43,824 bases of DNA, taken from Candidatus Babelota bacterium. GTDB taxonomy: Bacteria > Babelota > Babeliae > Babelales > Vermiphilaceae. The stretch spans positions 1 through 43,824 of the forward strand of contig JAJCZB010000018.1 of assembly GCA_029262595.1 (NCBI GenBank). Direction: 5' to 3'. The notes under the pieces were generated by a model. The model searched no databases and was not told the DNA's origin. It worked only from the letters and a program-made list of their open reading frames with translations. Positions 1 to 7,949 of this stretch are shown in pieces (the first letter of the stretch is position 1; each line of letters starts with the position of its first letter). A program made the position numbers and the translations under genes.

Positions 1-1143
1 CTGCAGGACAAGCTTGTAGTTGTCGTGCCCGACACGCATAAGGCGCTTATTGATCTGGCAACTGCATGGAGAGAGCAGTTTTCGTTTCCTATTATTGGTA
101 TAACAGGATCAGTGGGTAAAACATGTGCCAAAGAGACGGTAGCGCAAGTATGCAAGACCGCAGGCATGCAATTTATTGCATCTCATGGAAATCAAAATAC
201 GCAAATAGGAGTAGCACTTAATATTTTTCGACTACGATCATCGCATCAAGTAGCGATATTTGAAATGGGCGTAAGTCGTCGTGGCGAAATGGCGTTACTC
301 GCAAAAATAGTGAAACCAACTATTGGAGTGATCACGAGTGTTGGTCATTCTCATATGGAAGGTCTGGGCTCTTTGCAGGATATTGCGTTAGAAAAAAGAG
401 ACATTTTTAAATACTTTAGTGAAAACGATATTGGTATTGTTAATGGTGATCAGCCACTTTTGGCGGCTGTTTCATACCATCATCCCGTTATTAAATTTGG
501 TTTGAAAACAACCAATCAAATACAAGCGCGCAAAGTTCGCATAGTAGATGGGCGCACGCGATGCGGGCTGAAGGTGTATAAAGAGAAATACAACGTTGTG
601 CTTGAAAAGCCCCATGTAGGAGCGATTACAAGTGCCCTCGTTGCAGCTTCGCTGAGCCATGTATTAATGATTCCGTACGATAAAATGCTTGAGGCGATTC
701 AAAAACCAATAGTCGTAGCGGGTCGATTTGAAAAGCTTCCTTTGCGGGGTGCGAAAGGGATAATGATCAGCGATTGTTATAATGCAAGCCCTGAGAGCAT
801 GAAAGCAGCTCTTGCAGCATTTCAGCACATTGAAACGAGTGCGGTAAAAATAGCCGTGTTGGGAGACATGCTTGAGCTTGGCGTAAACAGCCCTTTTTGG
901 CATCGCCAGATTGGAAGATTTTTTCAAAAAGCGCCTTCGTTAAAAAAGGTGATTTTAGTGGGTAATTTGGTACAATGGATTGAGAAGACATTGCCAATGG
1001 GCGTATCTGCAGAACGAGTAGAGACGTGGCAAGACGCAAAAAAAATATTAGAAGAGATACCTCAAACGCAAGACAATATGATTTTAGTCAAAGGCTCAAA
1101 TGGTGTTGGATTGCTCAACCTTGTAGACCGTTGTACAAAATAA
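1..1143 (+). CDS. murF: UDP-N-acetylmuramoyl-tripeptide--D-alanyl-D-alanine ligase, 5' end outside window
   Basis: This Mur ligase adds D-Ala-D-Ala to the UDP-MurNAc-tripeptide in the cytoplasm, the last soluble step of peptidoglycan precursor synthesis. The reading frame is open from base 1, so the true start lies upstream; the GTG at 25 is only an internal codon. What is visible is the ATP-binding loop GITGSVGKT, the central-domain stretch HSHMEGLGSLQDIALEK typical of MurF, and the C-terminal DCYNASPESMKAAL motif. About 380 residues are present against roughly 450 in full MurF, so much of the N-terminal substrate domain is missing from view. The stop codon directly abuts the ATG of rsmH, implying co-translation. 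Identification as MurF rather than MurC/D/E rests on the YNA(S/N)P-SM motif. Confidence 0.93.
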   Translation: MQDKLVVVVPDTHKALIDLATAWREQFSFPIIGITGSVGKTCAKETVAQVCKTAGMQFIASHGNQNTQIGVALNIFRLRSSHQVAIFEMGVSRRGEMALLAKIVKPTIGVITSVGHSHMEGLGSLQDIALEKRDIFKYFSENDIGIVNGDQPLLAAVSYHHPVIKFGLKTTNQIQARKVRIVDGRTRCGLKVYKEKYNVVLEKPHVGAITSALVAASLSHVLMIPYDKMLEAIQKPIVVAGRFEKLPLRGAKGIMISDCYNASPESMKAALAAFQHIETSAVKIAVLGDMLELGVNSPFWHRQIGRFFQKAPSLKKVILVGNLVQWIEKTLPMGVSAERVETWQDAKKILEEIPQTQDNMILVKGSNGVGLLNLVDRCTK

Positions 1144-2046
1144 ATGGAAAATCCTACTTTTTTTCACAAAACAGTTATGACTGATGAGGTCGTTGATCTG
1201 CTTAAGATCAAGCCGAATGGTGTCTATGTAGACGCTACATTTGGCAGCGGGGGGCACACTCGGGCGATTCTAGAAAAAGATCCTACGTGTACGGTTATTA
1301 GCCTGGACTGGGATCAGATTTCATTAGACAAATATTCTCCTGCGCTAACGGAACAATTTGGAAAACGCTTTATTCCTCTTTTTGGAAGTTTTGCGAATTT
1401 ATGGCGACTATTAAAGAAAATTTCCATTCCTCGGGTAGATGGCATTCTTGCTGATTTTGGCACCTCCCAAATGCAAATTACCGAGCGGCCGGGCTTTTCT
1501 ATTTACCGTGATACGCCACTTGATATGCGGATGTCTCCAGCGCATCAGCGGATAACTGCGAGCGCTATTGTTAATCGGGCATCGGAAGAAGAGTTGGCAC
1601 ATATTTTTTTTACGTATGGCGAGGAGCGCTATTCGCGTAAAATTGCTCAAGCGATTGTACATGATCGCAAGCAGGAGCCATTTAGAACGACCAAGCAATT
1701 GGCTGGGCTGATTCAACGTATTATTCCCCGGGATAAAAAGTCTTCCATTCACCCGGCAACACGAGTTTTTCAAGCACTTCGTATCCAGGTAAATCGAGAG
1801 CTCGATAACATCACAGACTTTCTAAAGCAGTCTCTAGAGGCGCTTAATGATGGTGGGCGCATTGTCTGCATCAGCTTTCACTCTTTGGAAGATCGGCTCG
1901 TAAAGCAATTTTTTAAGGATAGGCAGCAAGAAGGGATGCTTGAAGTTATCACGAAAAAACCTCTTGCGCCGACAGAGCAGGAACGAATGGAAAATCCTTC
2001 TTCTCGTTCAGCAAAAGTTCGTGCAGCTGCTCGAATTCGGATCTAA
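1144..2046 (+). CDS. rsmH: 16S rRNA (cytosine(1402)-N4)-methyltransferase RsmH (MraW)
   Basis: RsmH methylates N4 of C1402 in the decoding centre of 16S rRNA using S-adenosylmethionine. The 300-residue protein has the expected family length. It shows the SAM motif DATFGSGGHT near residue 31, the ILADFGTS segment, PLDMRM, the ALRIQVNREL motif and the SFHSLEDRLVKQFF motif near the C-terminus. It starts with ATG immediately after the murF stop with no gap. In most bacteria rsmH heads the division and cell-wall cluster (mraZ-rsmH-ftsL-ftsI-murE-murF); here it follows murF and is followed by spoVG under its own promoter, so the cluster is rearranged. Confidence 0.96.
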   Translation: MENPTFFHKTVMTDEVVDLLKIKPNGVYVDATFGSGGHTRAILEKDPTCTVISLDWDQISLDKYSPALTEQFGKRFIPLFGSFANLWRLLKKISIPRVDGILADFGTSQMQITERPGFSIYRDTPLDMRMSPAHQRITASAIVNRASEEELAHIFFTYGEERYSRKIAQAIVHDRKQEPFRTTKQLAGLIQRIIPRDKKSSIHPATRVFQALRIQVNRELDNITDFLKQSLEALNDGGRIVCISFHSLEDRLVKQFFKDRQQEGMLEVITKKPLAPTEQERMENPSSRSAKVRAAARIRI

Positions 2047-2066
2047 AGCCCATATATAAGAATAAG

Positions 2067-2094
2067 TTGACAAAAAGGGTGTATCCGATAAAAT
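2067..2094 (+). promoter_or_regulatory. Sigma-70-type promoter upstream of spoVG
   Basis: TTGACA at 2067-2072 is separated by 16 bp from TAAAAT at 2089-2094. The -35 box is a perfect match and the -10 box matches five of six. It would give a leader of about 75 nt before the spoVG ATG, showing that spoVG need not depend on murF-rsmH transcription. Confidence 0.72.
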
Positions 2095-2175
2095 TATCAA
2101 CATCTGCGAGATAAAAATCGCTAGCAGTAATGCAGTAATAAAGAGGGAAGTGTAAATCTCCAAAGGATTACAGCC

Positions 2176-2457
2176 ATGGAAATAACTGAAGTGAAGGTGT
2201 TTTCAGCCAAAGATGGCGGAAGACTCAAAGCGTACGCGACGGTTGTCTTTGATAATTGCTTTATCATCCGGGACTTAAAGGTAATTGAAGGAAACAAAGG
2301 TTTGTTTGTTTCGATGCCCTCCCGAAAACGAAAAGATGGTACCTTCAGAGACATAGTTCATCCATTGAATTCTGAAACGCGCCAGCTGATTGAAAATCGT
2401 GTGATTGAGGAATTTAAAAGAGCAGTTGAAAGTGGCGTGGAACTTCAAGTTGCTTAA
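2176..2457 (+). CDS. spoVG: SpoVG family regulator
   Basis: SpoVG proteins are small site-specific RNA/DNA-binding regulators; in Bacillus and Staphylococcus they affect division, capsule and virulence genes. The 93-residue protein has the family length and hallmarks: the N-terminal MEITEVKVF, the central KAYATVVFDNCFIIRDLKV, and the VSMPSRKRKDGTFRDIVHP segment that carries the conserved nucleic-acid-binding basic residues. An AAAGGA ribosome site lies about 8 nt before the ATG. It has its own consensus promoter and is followed by tRNA-Gln. The targets in this organism are unknown; family assignment is very secure. Confidence 0.96.
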   Translation: MEITEVKVFSAKDGGRLKAYATVVFDNCFIIRDLKVIEGNKGLFVSMPSRKRKDGTFRDIVHPLNSETRQLIENRVIEEFKRAVESGVELQVA

Positions 2458-2536
2458 ATGTACGGAAAATTAAGATCAAACATGTCTTATGAATCGTGCG
2501 TGGCTGATAGACATCATTGAACAGCAATTAGATTAT

Positions 2537-2611
2537 TGGGGCGTAGCCAAGCGGTAAGGCAACAGGTTTTGGTCCTGTGATGCGGAGGTTCGATCCCTCC
2601 CGCCCCAACCA
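2537..2611 (+). tRNA. tRNA-Gln (anticodon UUG)
   Basis: A full cloverleaf can be drawn. The acceptor stem is TGGGGCG (2537-2543) pairing with CGCCCCA (2601-2607), followed by discriminator A and an encoded CCA (2609-2611). The anticodon loop contains TTTTGG with anticodon TTG, the T-arm has GGTTCGATCC, and the D-arm has AGCGGTAAGGC. The T1-A72 pair is characteristic of bacterial tRNA-Gln. It stands alone between spoVG and maf. Confidence 0.97.
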
Positions 2612-2677
2612 ATTCTATCTAATAATGCATCGTTTCCATGTAATTTTATATTCACATTATTGCCATCTAAGTAGCTC

Positions 2678-3286
2678 ATGAAAAATATTTTACATCTCGC
2701 TTCCCAATCGCAATCTCGCCAACAACTTCTTAAAGAATCAGATATTCCATTTAAATTGTTGTCGCAGGAGGCAGATGAATCTGCATGTGATTGGACGCTT
2801 CCACTTGAAAAATTAGTTGCGTCTATTTCTTTATATAAAATGAATCACGTTGTTTTGCCGGAAGGCAAAGAGGGCGATGTGTTATTCTTGCTTACGGGCG
2901 ATACGCTTTCAAAAGATGCTAATGGTGAAATTCAAGGCAAGCCAGTAGACCGAGCCGATGCGATTGCGAAAATTAAGCAAGCGCGCGATGGCACAAAACT
3001 GTGCAGTGCATTTTGCTTAGATAAAAAAATATATAAAGATGGCGCATGGACTGTAGCTGAACGTATTCATGAAGTAGTGCAGGCAGAGTATCTTTTTTAT
3101 GTGCCTGATAATTGGATTGATACCTATCTTGAAAAATCAATTGGCTTATCATGTTCTAATGCAATTGCCGTTGAGCTTTATGGCGCACAATTTTTAAAAT
3201 TCGTGCGTGGATCCTATTCTACAATCGTTGGGCTGTCGATGTTTGAACTGCGCGAAGCGCTTGAGCGGATCGGTTTTTTTCAGTAG
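2678..3286 (+). CDS. maf: Maf-like nucleoside triphosphate pyrophosphatase
   Basis: Maf proteins hydrolyse non-canonical or modified nucleoside triphosphates (for example dTTP/UTP or methylated bases) to monophosphates and pyrophosphate. The 202-residue length is normal. The N-terminal LASQSQSRQQLL matches the family SxSxxR..LL motif that binds phosphate, TGDT carries the usual catalytic acidic residue, GKP follows, and the C-terminal GSYSTIVGLSMFELREAL matches the family G(S/P)xxxxxGLPxxxL signature. The start is ATG 67 bp after the tRNA. Whether it belongs to the YhdE or YceF substrate group cannot be told by eye. Confidence 0.85.
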   Translation: MKNILHLASQSQSRQQLLKESDIPFKLLSQEADESACDWTLPLEKLVASISLYKMNHVVLPEGKEGDVLFLLTGDTLSKDANGEIQGKPVDRADAIAKIKQARDGTKLCSAFCLDKKIYKDGAWTVAERIHEVVQAEYLFYVPDNWIDTYLEKSIGLSCSNAIAVELYGAQFLKFVRGSYSTIVGLSMFELREALERIGFFQ

Positions 3287-3329
3287 CATTTAAACTTACG
3301 ATTTATACTGAAGCGAATCAGAAAATTTT

Positions 3330-3357
3330 CATAATCCTAAAATGCTTTAGAATTATG
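3330..3357. other. Imperfect hairpin after maf
   Basis: Arms at 3330-3341 and 3346-3357 (CATAAT-C-CTAAA against TTTAG-A-ATTATG) pair with one mismatch. There is no clear T-tract, so it could be a weak or Rho-assisted end of the maf transcript or part of the structured element that follows. Confidence 0.35.
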
Positions 3358-3372
3358 AGAAATAACTCAATT

Positions 3373-3436
3373 GTTCGTTCTGCGATAGTCCAGCATAGTC
3401 TTGACGACGCCTGGGGCGTGACGCAGGGTATCGAAC
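3373..3436. other. Compact structured intergenic element (possible small RNA or repeat)
   Basis: Three nested pairings are visible: GTTCG (3373-3377) with CGAAC (3432-3436), CTGCG (3380-3384) with CGCAG (3422-3426), and an inner hairpin ACGCC (3407-3411) / GGCGT (3415-3419) with loop TGG. A direct repeat of ATAGTC lies inside. It is richer in G+C than its surroundings and lies between convergent genes. It matches no RNA family that I recognise. Confidence 0.4.
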
Positions 3437-3471
3437 GGGGAAGGAAAATTTTATAGACTTTTTTCTAAAAT

Positions 3472-4662
3472 TCAATTTCCTGATTCGGCTATAGATTTCT
3501 TTTTTGGATGTCTTGCTCTTGATTTATAATAATCTTTTATTACTGCTTTAGAAGCAATTTGTGAAGGTTGTAGCAATCTGCCGCTTATATCATTAGATGG
3601 TTGTTGATTTTCATATTGCTTTACATAATCAGGGTCATATGATCCATTATATTGCTTTCGAAATGTGTGTATTGCATTTGCAAGAGATTTTCGTGTGTGA
3701 ATATGGCCACCTTCATCTCCGAGTGTGAGATATGTAGTTGAGGGAGATAATTGATGAAAAACATTATAAAGCTTTGTCTCGCTTTTATTGGTTAGGATAT
3801 TGTCGTTGTGTTGGAAGTGAAATAAGATATTAAATTTTAAGTTGCGGAGTGCCTGAGCTGATGATAGTCCTTGCATTCCTTGCGGATCATATTGACTGAC
3901 ATAGGGAAGTATTTTATTTGCAAATCTGCGAACAATGTTAGTAGAAAGGCTTTCATTAAGATTTCTGAGCGGTGCGTCTAATACAATACTGCCATTTTTA
4001 ATAAGCGAAAGAAGTTCTTTTTTTTCTTGCGGATCAATACCCAAAGTATGCAATTTATCGTTGTATTCATCGCTTGATAAAACATAGATCATATTTAAGG
4101 CGGTTGCGCCTCCTCGAGAATAACCATACAAATCGACTCCACTTAAGCCCAATTTATTTTTTGCCCATTTCAAAACCAATAGAGCAGTAGCTACATCGGG
4201 AAATTGTCCCAAGCTAGATTTTCTGATCCATGGGATTCCTGGTCCCCAGTCAGGAAACTGAAAGGTAATTATATTTCCTGGGAGGGTATCATAGAACTCT
4301 TTGAATAATTTTGCGCTGTTTTTCATATCGCCGAACCCATGAAGAAATAGGGTTGGGCGATGTTGATTGATCGTGTCATGTGTATTGTTATCAAGGATAT
4401 ATTGAACGTCTGGATTATATCCAAGATATTTTTTAAATGTTTCATTTTCTTGTTTTGTTGGTTGTGGTCCATGAGACCATTGTTTGCTTAGTCTGCCAAG
4501 TATATATCGATTAAATGCGAGAGAGGGATTTTTTAGCATTCCCGATTCGCTTGCTAGATTTTGCACCGCCCAACTCAGTTTGTTTTTTAAAAGAATACCT
4601 GTGCCCATTACAATAACAAAAATAAACAGTACACAATGAATTAATTTTTTTTTCACATACAT
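3472..4662 (-). CDS. Exported or membrane-anchored alpha/beta hydrolase
   Basis: The 396-residue protein begins with MYVKKK and a hydrophobic segment (about 8-24), a signal peptide or anchor. The fold is recognisable from PTLFLHGFGD (oxyanion-hole HGFG, about 104-111), the nucleophile elbow GYSRG with Ser182, a candidate acid in FQHNDNIL (Asp287) and a candidate His320 in DEGGHIHTR. The predicted action is ester, lipid or amide hydrolysis outside the cytoplasm; the substrate is unknown. It stands alone on the minus strand, convergent with maf. A second, divergent exported hydrolase occurs at 21883-22989. The charge-relay residues other than Ser are inferred from spacing. Confidence 0.75.
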   Translation of the reverse strand: MYVKKKLIHCVLFIFVIVMGTGILLKNKLSWAVQNLASESGMLKNPSLAFNRYILGRLSKQWSHGPQPTKQENETFKKYLGYNPDVQYILDNNTHDTINQHRPTLFLHGFGDMKNSAKLFKEFYDTLPGNIITFQFPDWGPGIPWIRKSSLGQFPDVATALLVLKWAKNKLGLSGVDLYGYSRGGATALNMIYVLSSDEYNDKLHTLGIDPQEKKELLSLIKNGSIVLDAPLRNLNESLSTNIVRRFANKILPYVSQYDPQGMQGLSSAQALRNLKFNILFHFQHNDNILTNKSETKLYNVFHQLSPSTTYLTLGDEGGHIHTRKSLANAIHTFRKQYNGSYDPDYVKQYENQQPSNDISGRLLQPSQIASKAVIKDYYKSRARHPKKKSIAESGN

Positions 4663-4760
4663 TCCTTAATCAAGAGTCTATTGCGTAACTATGATGTAAT
4701 TGTACGACATTGTTTCCATTAGATTCAATAGAAAGTTATGAAGTTTACATGATCATAACT

Positions 4761-4795
4761 AAAAAGAGGCCGCGAATTACTCGCGGCCTCTTTTT
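4761..4795 (-). terminator. Strong intrinsic terminator
   Basis: There is a perfect 15-bp stem, AAAAAGAGGCCGCGA with TCGCGGCCTCTTTTT, and a 5-nt loop, flanked by A/T tracts on both sides. In the minus direction it lies just after the gene ending at 4813, so it closes the hspR-containing unit; the symmetry would also let it work on the plus strand. Confidence 0.92.
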
Positions 4796-4812
4796 AGTTC
4801 GCAGTGTGTTTT

Positions 4813-5253
4813 TTAATTCTTTAAATTCTTATCAGCAGGCTGCCAGCGCTTAAGCAGTTCTTTATACAGAAGCTCTTTTGCGTTTGCGCTTGGATTTTCT
4901 GCAAGCTCAGCGGTTGCTTTTTCTACGCTGAAGCGCACTGTCGTATCATCGCACAAAGTAGTATCGATTTGATCCAGAGACGGGAGCAACTTTTGCTGGC
5001 GTGCTTTTTCTTTAATGTGCTCGCTGGAAGTTTCTAGTAGGAGCGCTTCCATAACACCAAGAAAATCAGTGATGCTGTGCTGGAGCTCGCTCAGCTCAGA
5101 AAGATTTTCTGTGTTATCTAAAAGTTGCAATTCTTCTTGCAATCCAGATTTGAGTGCGTTGCCGATAATTTTTTTGATTTTATTTTCATCATTGTCGATA
5201 AGCCATCGGAGTAAGACGAGTAATTCATACGAAAGAACGAATTGATTATTCAT
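4813..5253 (-). CDS. Hypothetical helical protein downstream of the HspR-like repressor
   Basis: I do not recognise this 146-residue protein. It is mostly helical and charged, without signal peptide or membrane segment. The N-terminal part (FVLSYELLVLLRWLIDNDE) is hydrophobic-amphipathic and the C-terminus is basic (LLKRWQPADKNLKN). An in-frame codon ten residues upstream exists, but an AAGGA site 8 nt before the ATG at 5253 favours this start. It follows the repressor gene by about 110 bp on the same strand and is closed by a strong terminator, so the two are probably co-transcribed and it may be part of the stress regulon. Confidence 0.6.
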   Translation of the reverse strand: MNNQFVLSYELLVLLRWLIDNDENKIKKIIGNALKSGLQEELQLLDNTENLSELSELQHSITDFLGVMEALLLETSSEHIKEKARQQKLLPSLDQIDTTLCDDTTVRFSVEKATAELAENPSANAKELLYKELLKRWQPADKNLKN

Positions 5254-5361
5254 TTTTTGGGTCCTTGGTTGCAGTTTTATCATCTACTACCGTTCTTTTT
5301 TGAAGTATCATTTTTTAGGTCGGCTTAAAAATAGTTTTCGTAAAAGAAATGGGTAAGTGTT

Positions 5362-5832
5362 TTAATCTTCGTATTCAACTTCCCAATGCTCAACCTCTAC
5401 AGACGAGTCTTCGTCGATAGTGTGCGGAAGTATAGGATTGAGAGGCTTGTCTGGGCTTGCCTCTTTTTGAATTTTCACTAGTTGTTTTACGTTGCGTTCA
5501 ATGGTTCGTTTTGATTGCTCCGTTTGTTCATCTAAATTTTGGCGAGCTTTATCAAATACAGTGTTCATCTCGCTTTGCATTTTTTTAATTTGTTTTTTGA
5601 GCTTGAAGATAACCTCAACGCCTGCAAGGTTGATACCCAATTCATGGGTAAGGTAAATAATTTCTTCAAGGCGATCGATATCTTCCTCAGAAAATAGGCG
5701 TGTATTTCCCTCTGAGCGCTTTGGATTAATGAGCCCCTGCTTTTCATACAGACGAATTGTCTGCTGATGAACAGAGAACATTTTAGCGACCGCTGATATA
5801 GAAAAAAAACCTTGCTTACGCTTTACCTTCAT
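5362..5832 (-). CDS. hspR: MerR-family heat-shock repressor, HspR-like
   Basis: HspR represses chaperone operons such as dnaK and clpB by binding inverted repeats. The N-terminal winged helix is clear: FFSISAVAKMFSVHQQTIRLYEKQG, then INPKRSEGNTRLFSEEDIDRLEEI, then HELGINLAGVEVIFKLK; the GINLAGV stretch is typical of HspR rather than metal-sensing MerR proteins. A coiled-coil (about 75-130) and an acidic tail (VEVEHWEVEYED) follow. An ATG at 5832 preceded by AAAGG is preferred over the upstream TTG at 5841. Unlike the common dnaK-grpE-dnaJ-hspR operon it is 11 kb from dnaK. A short near-palindrome CCCTTGAAGGG at 5911-5921 sits upstream, near its likely promoter (TATACT on the minus strand at 5881-5886). 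Confidence 0.82.
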   Translation of the reverse strand: MKVKRKQGFFSISAVAKMFSVHQQTIRLYEKQGLINPKRSEGNTRLFSEEDIDRLEEIIYLTHELGINLAGVEVIFKLKKQIKKMQSEMNTVFDKARQNLDEQTEQSKRTIERNVKQLVKIQKEASPDKPLNPILPHTIDEDSSVEVEHWEVEYED

Positions 5833-6062
5833 GCTCGGCAACCTTTATAGTAACTCTCTTTTTTCTTTTTTGACTGCCTCAGTATACCACATTTTTTTAA
5901 ACAAATCATTCCCTTGAAGGGCTCTTTGCCGCCTTTTGGCCTGTGAATTACTCATACTCAGGGTATTGAGGGTATTCGGCGGAAAAGCATTGCGACCAAA
6001 CCGCTTTTTCAATAGACTATGAGGCCAAGCAGTATATAGATGTGCCAGCTTAAGGAGAGAGT

Positions 6063-7832
6063 ATGAACACACAGAGAATGAGCCTTTTCATGGGGGTATT
6101 GATGGTATCTAGTAGTCTATGCGGCTTTGGCCCAAAGACGGTTGTTTCCCCTCGATCTCAGTCCCTTTTTCTTGCCCGTGAGCATGCAGGATGGGATCAC
6201 TTGATCTATCGGCCAGACAAAGATGAAACGAGCGCGACGCTAGCGATTGCTCCTTCCTATCAGCATCGATTTCGGGGTGGGGCCATTACTGAGGCTCTTT
6301 TGGGGTGTGAAAATCTTATTTTTTCCGGGAGCCAAGTTGCGTGCCGAGAGTCTACAGATATCTTGGCTGACTACTGGGGGCTGCCTTCAGATTTTAAAAG
6401 CGAGGTTCATTTCGATCCCAATATAGCCACATTTTTGATGGATTTTGATATCTACATTTCTTTGGATGGAGTTACGCCGGGGCTCTTTGCAGAAATACAT
6501 TTGCCGATGGTGCACACCAAATGGGATCTACAACTTACAGAATGTATTATTGATCCGGGTACCACGTTTACCTCCTATCCAGCAGGATATTTTGCCGATG
6601 ATCCTATCACGTTAAGTGAATTGACGACAGGTGATTCTGCGCCGAAAAATGTACTGCATGCATTTGAAGGCAACGCAACGTTTGGTGATATGAGAGAGCC
6701 GCTTAAATACGGTAAAATTTTTGGTCGTCAAAACGAATCGCGCGTTTCTGATTTACGTCTTGCGTTTGGGTACAATGTATTGCGCGAGCATTATCATGTA
6801 GGGTTTTCAGTTCGTGCAGCTGCGCCTACCGGCACGTTGCGTGAAGCCGAGTTTTTCTTTGAGCCAATTGCAGGAAATGATCACCACTGGGAGCTCGGAG
6901 CAGGGCTATCAGGGCATGCAGATCTCTGGTGCCATGAGCTAGAAGATAAGAAATTAGGTTTTTATTTTGATGCAGTCGTAACGCACATGTTTGGCTCAAC
7001 GCAAAAGCGATCATTTGACATGACTCCCAATGGGTGCGGCAGCCGATACATTTTATTGCAAAAAATGGCTGAGCCGGTGGTTGGGTTGAACGTGGGTACT
7101 ATGCTTGATAATTCTCTGTCACCGACGCAATACCAAGGACGATTAGTTCCGGCAATTAATAAAACAACGCTCGATGCAAAAATCGAAGTCGGGGTTCAGG
7201 CTGAATTGCTTGCCAAATTAAACTACTATCGGCGTGGATTTGAGTTTGAAGTAGGGTACAATTTGTGGGCACGTTCGAAAGAAAAACTACAATGCAGAGA
7301 GTGTATTGAGCCGTGCTATGCAGTCAAGGGTGATGCGCAAGTCTACGGATTTACCGAGCCGGGAGAGACGCCGGTAGCGCTTGCCGCTACGCAAAGTAAA
7401 GCAACTATCAATAACGGCCAAACAGCTACGTTTGATGGGTTTGAACCGGGTAACTTTAATACCGGATTTGAGTTTGCTAATTTGAATGCCGATTCTCCAG
7501 CAAATGCATTTGATGACAGCGGCATAGCGTTAGAGCAGCTTACGCTCGCTGATGCCAATCGATTGGGAGTCTCGCAAATTGCCGTGCGTTCTTCCAATCC
7601 GCCCATTTTACTCAAAGATTGTGATATTAATGAATGCTCGGCATTGCTGCCCAAGGCGATATCTCATACCGCGTATTTTGCATTTAGCTATGCCCTCGAG
7701 CGTGATTTAGGGCTCATTCCCTTTATCGGAGGGGGTGCATTTGTTGAGTTTGGCTCGAAATGCCTGCAGGATAACAGCGCGCTTTCTCAGTGGGGATTAT
7801 GGCTCAGGATGGGCGTTTCGTTCGGAAATTAG
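6063..7832 (+). CDS. Probable outer-membrane beta-barrel protein
   Basis: This 589-residue protein has a signal peptide (about 1-21, MNTQRMSLFMGVLMVSSSLCG) and then alternating hydrophobic/polar stretches rich in Gly, Asn and aromatics, for example SDLRLAFGYNVLREHYHVGFSVRAA and FAFSYALERDLGLIPFIGGGAFVEFG. It ends in the strand-like GLWLRMGVSFGN. This is the look of a large outer-membrane barrel, possibly a porin or surface protein. Several Cys residues, including the cluster CRECIEPC, could form disulfides. The ATG is preceded by AAGGAGAG. It runs divergently from hspR. I recognise no named family; the barrel assignment is by pattern only. Confidence 0.6.
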   Translation: MNTQRMSLFMGVLMVSSSLCGFGPKTVVSPRSQSLFLAREHAGWDHLIYRPDKDETSATLAIAPSYQHRFRGGAITEALLGCENLIFSGSQVACRESTDILADYWGLPSDFKSEVHFDPNIATFLMDFDIYISLDGVTPGLFAEIHLPMVHTKWDLQLTECIIDPGTTFTSYPAGYFADDPITLSELTTGDSAPKNVLHAFEGNATFGDMREPLKYGKIFGRQNESRVSDLRLAFGYNVLREHYHVGFSVRAAAPTGTLREAEFFFEPIAGNDHHWELGAGLSGHADLWCHELEDKKLGFYFDAVVTHMFGSTQKRSFDMTPNGCGSRYILLQKMAEPVVGLNVGTMLDNSLSPTQYQGRLVPAINKTTLDAKIEVGVQAELLAKLNYYRRGFEFEVGYNLWARSKEKLQCRECIEPCYAVKGDAQVYGFTEPGETPVALAATQSKATINNGQTATFDGFEPGNFNTGFEFANLNADSPANAFDDSGIALEQLTLADANRLGVSQIAVRSSNPPILLKDCDINECSALLPKAISHTAYFAFSYALERDLGLIPFIGGGAFVEFGSKCLQDNSALSQWGLWLRMGVSFGN

Positions 7833-7949
7833 CAATTTTTAAAGTATGTAATTGTATTTATTTTGTTTTACACAGCATGAAAATCTTTCTTTATAGAGAC
7901 CATTTTTGCTATATTAGTAGTAAGTAAGGGGTTATCTATAGGGATAGGT

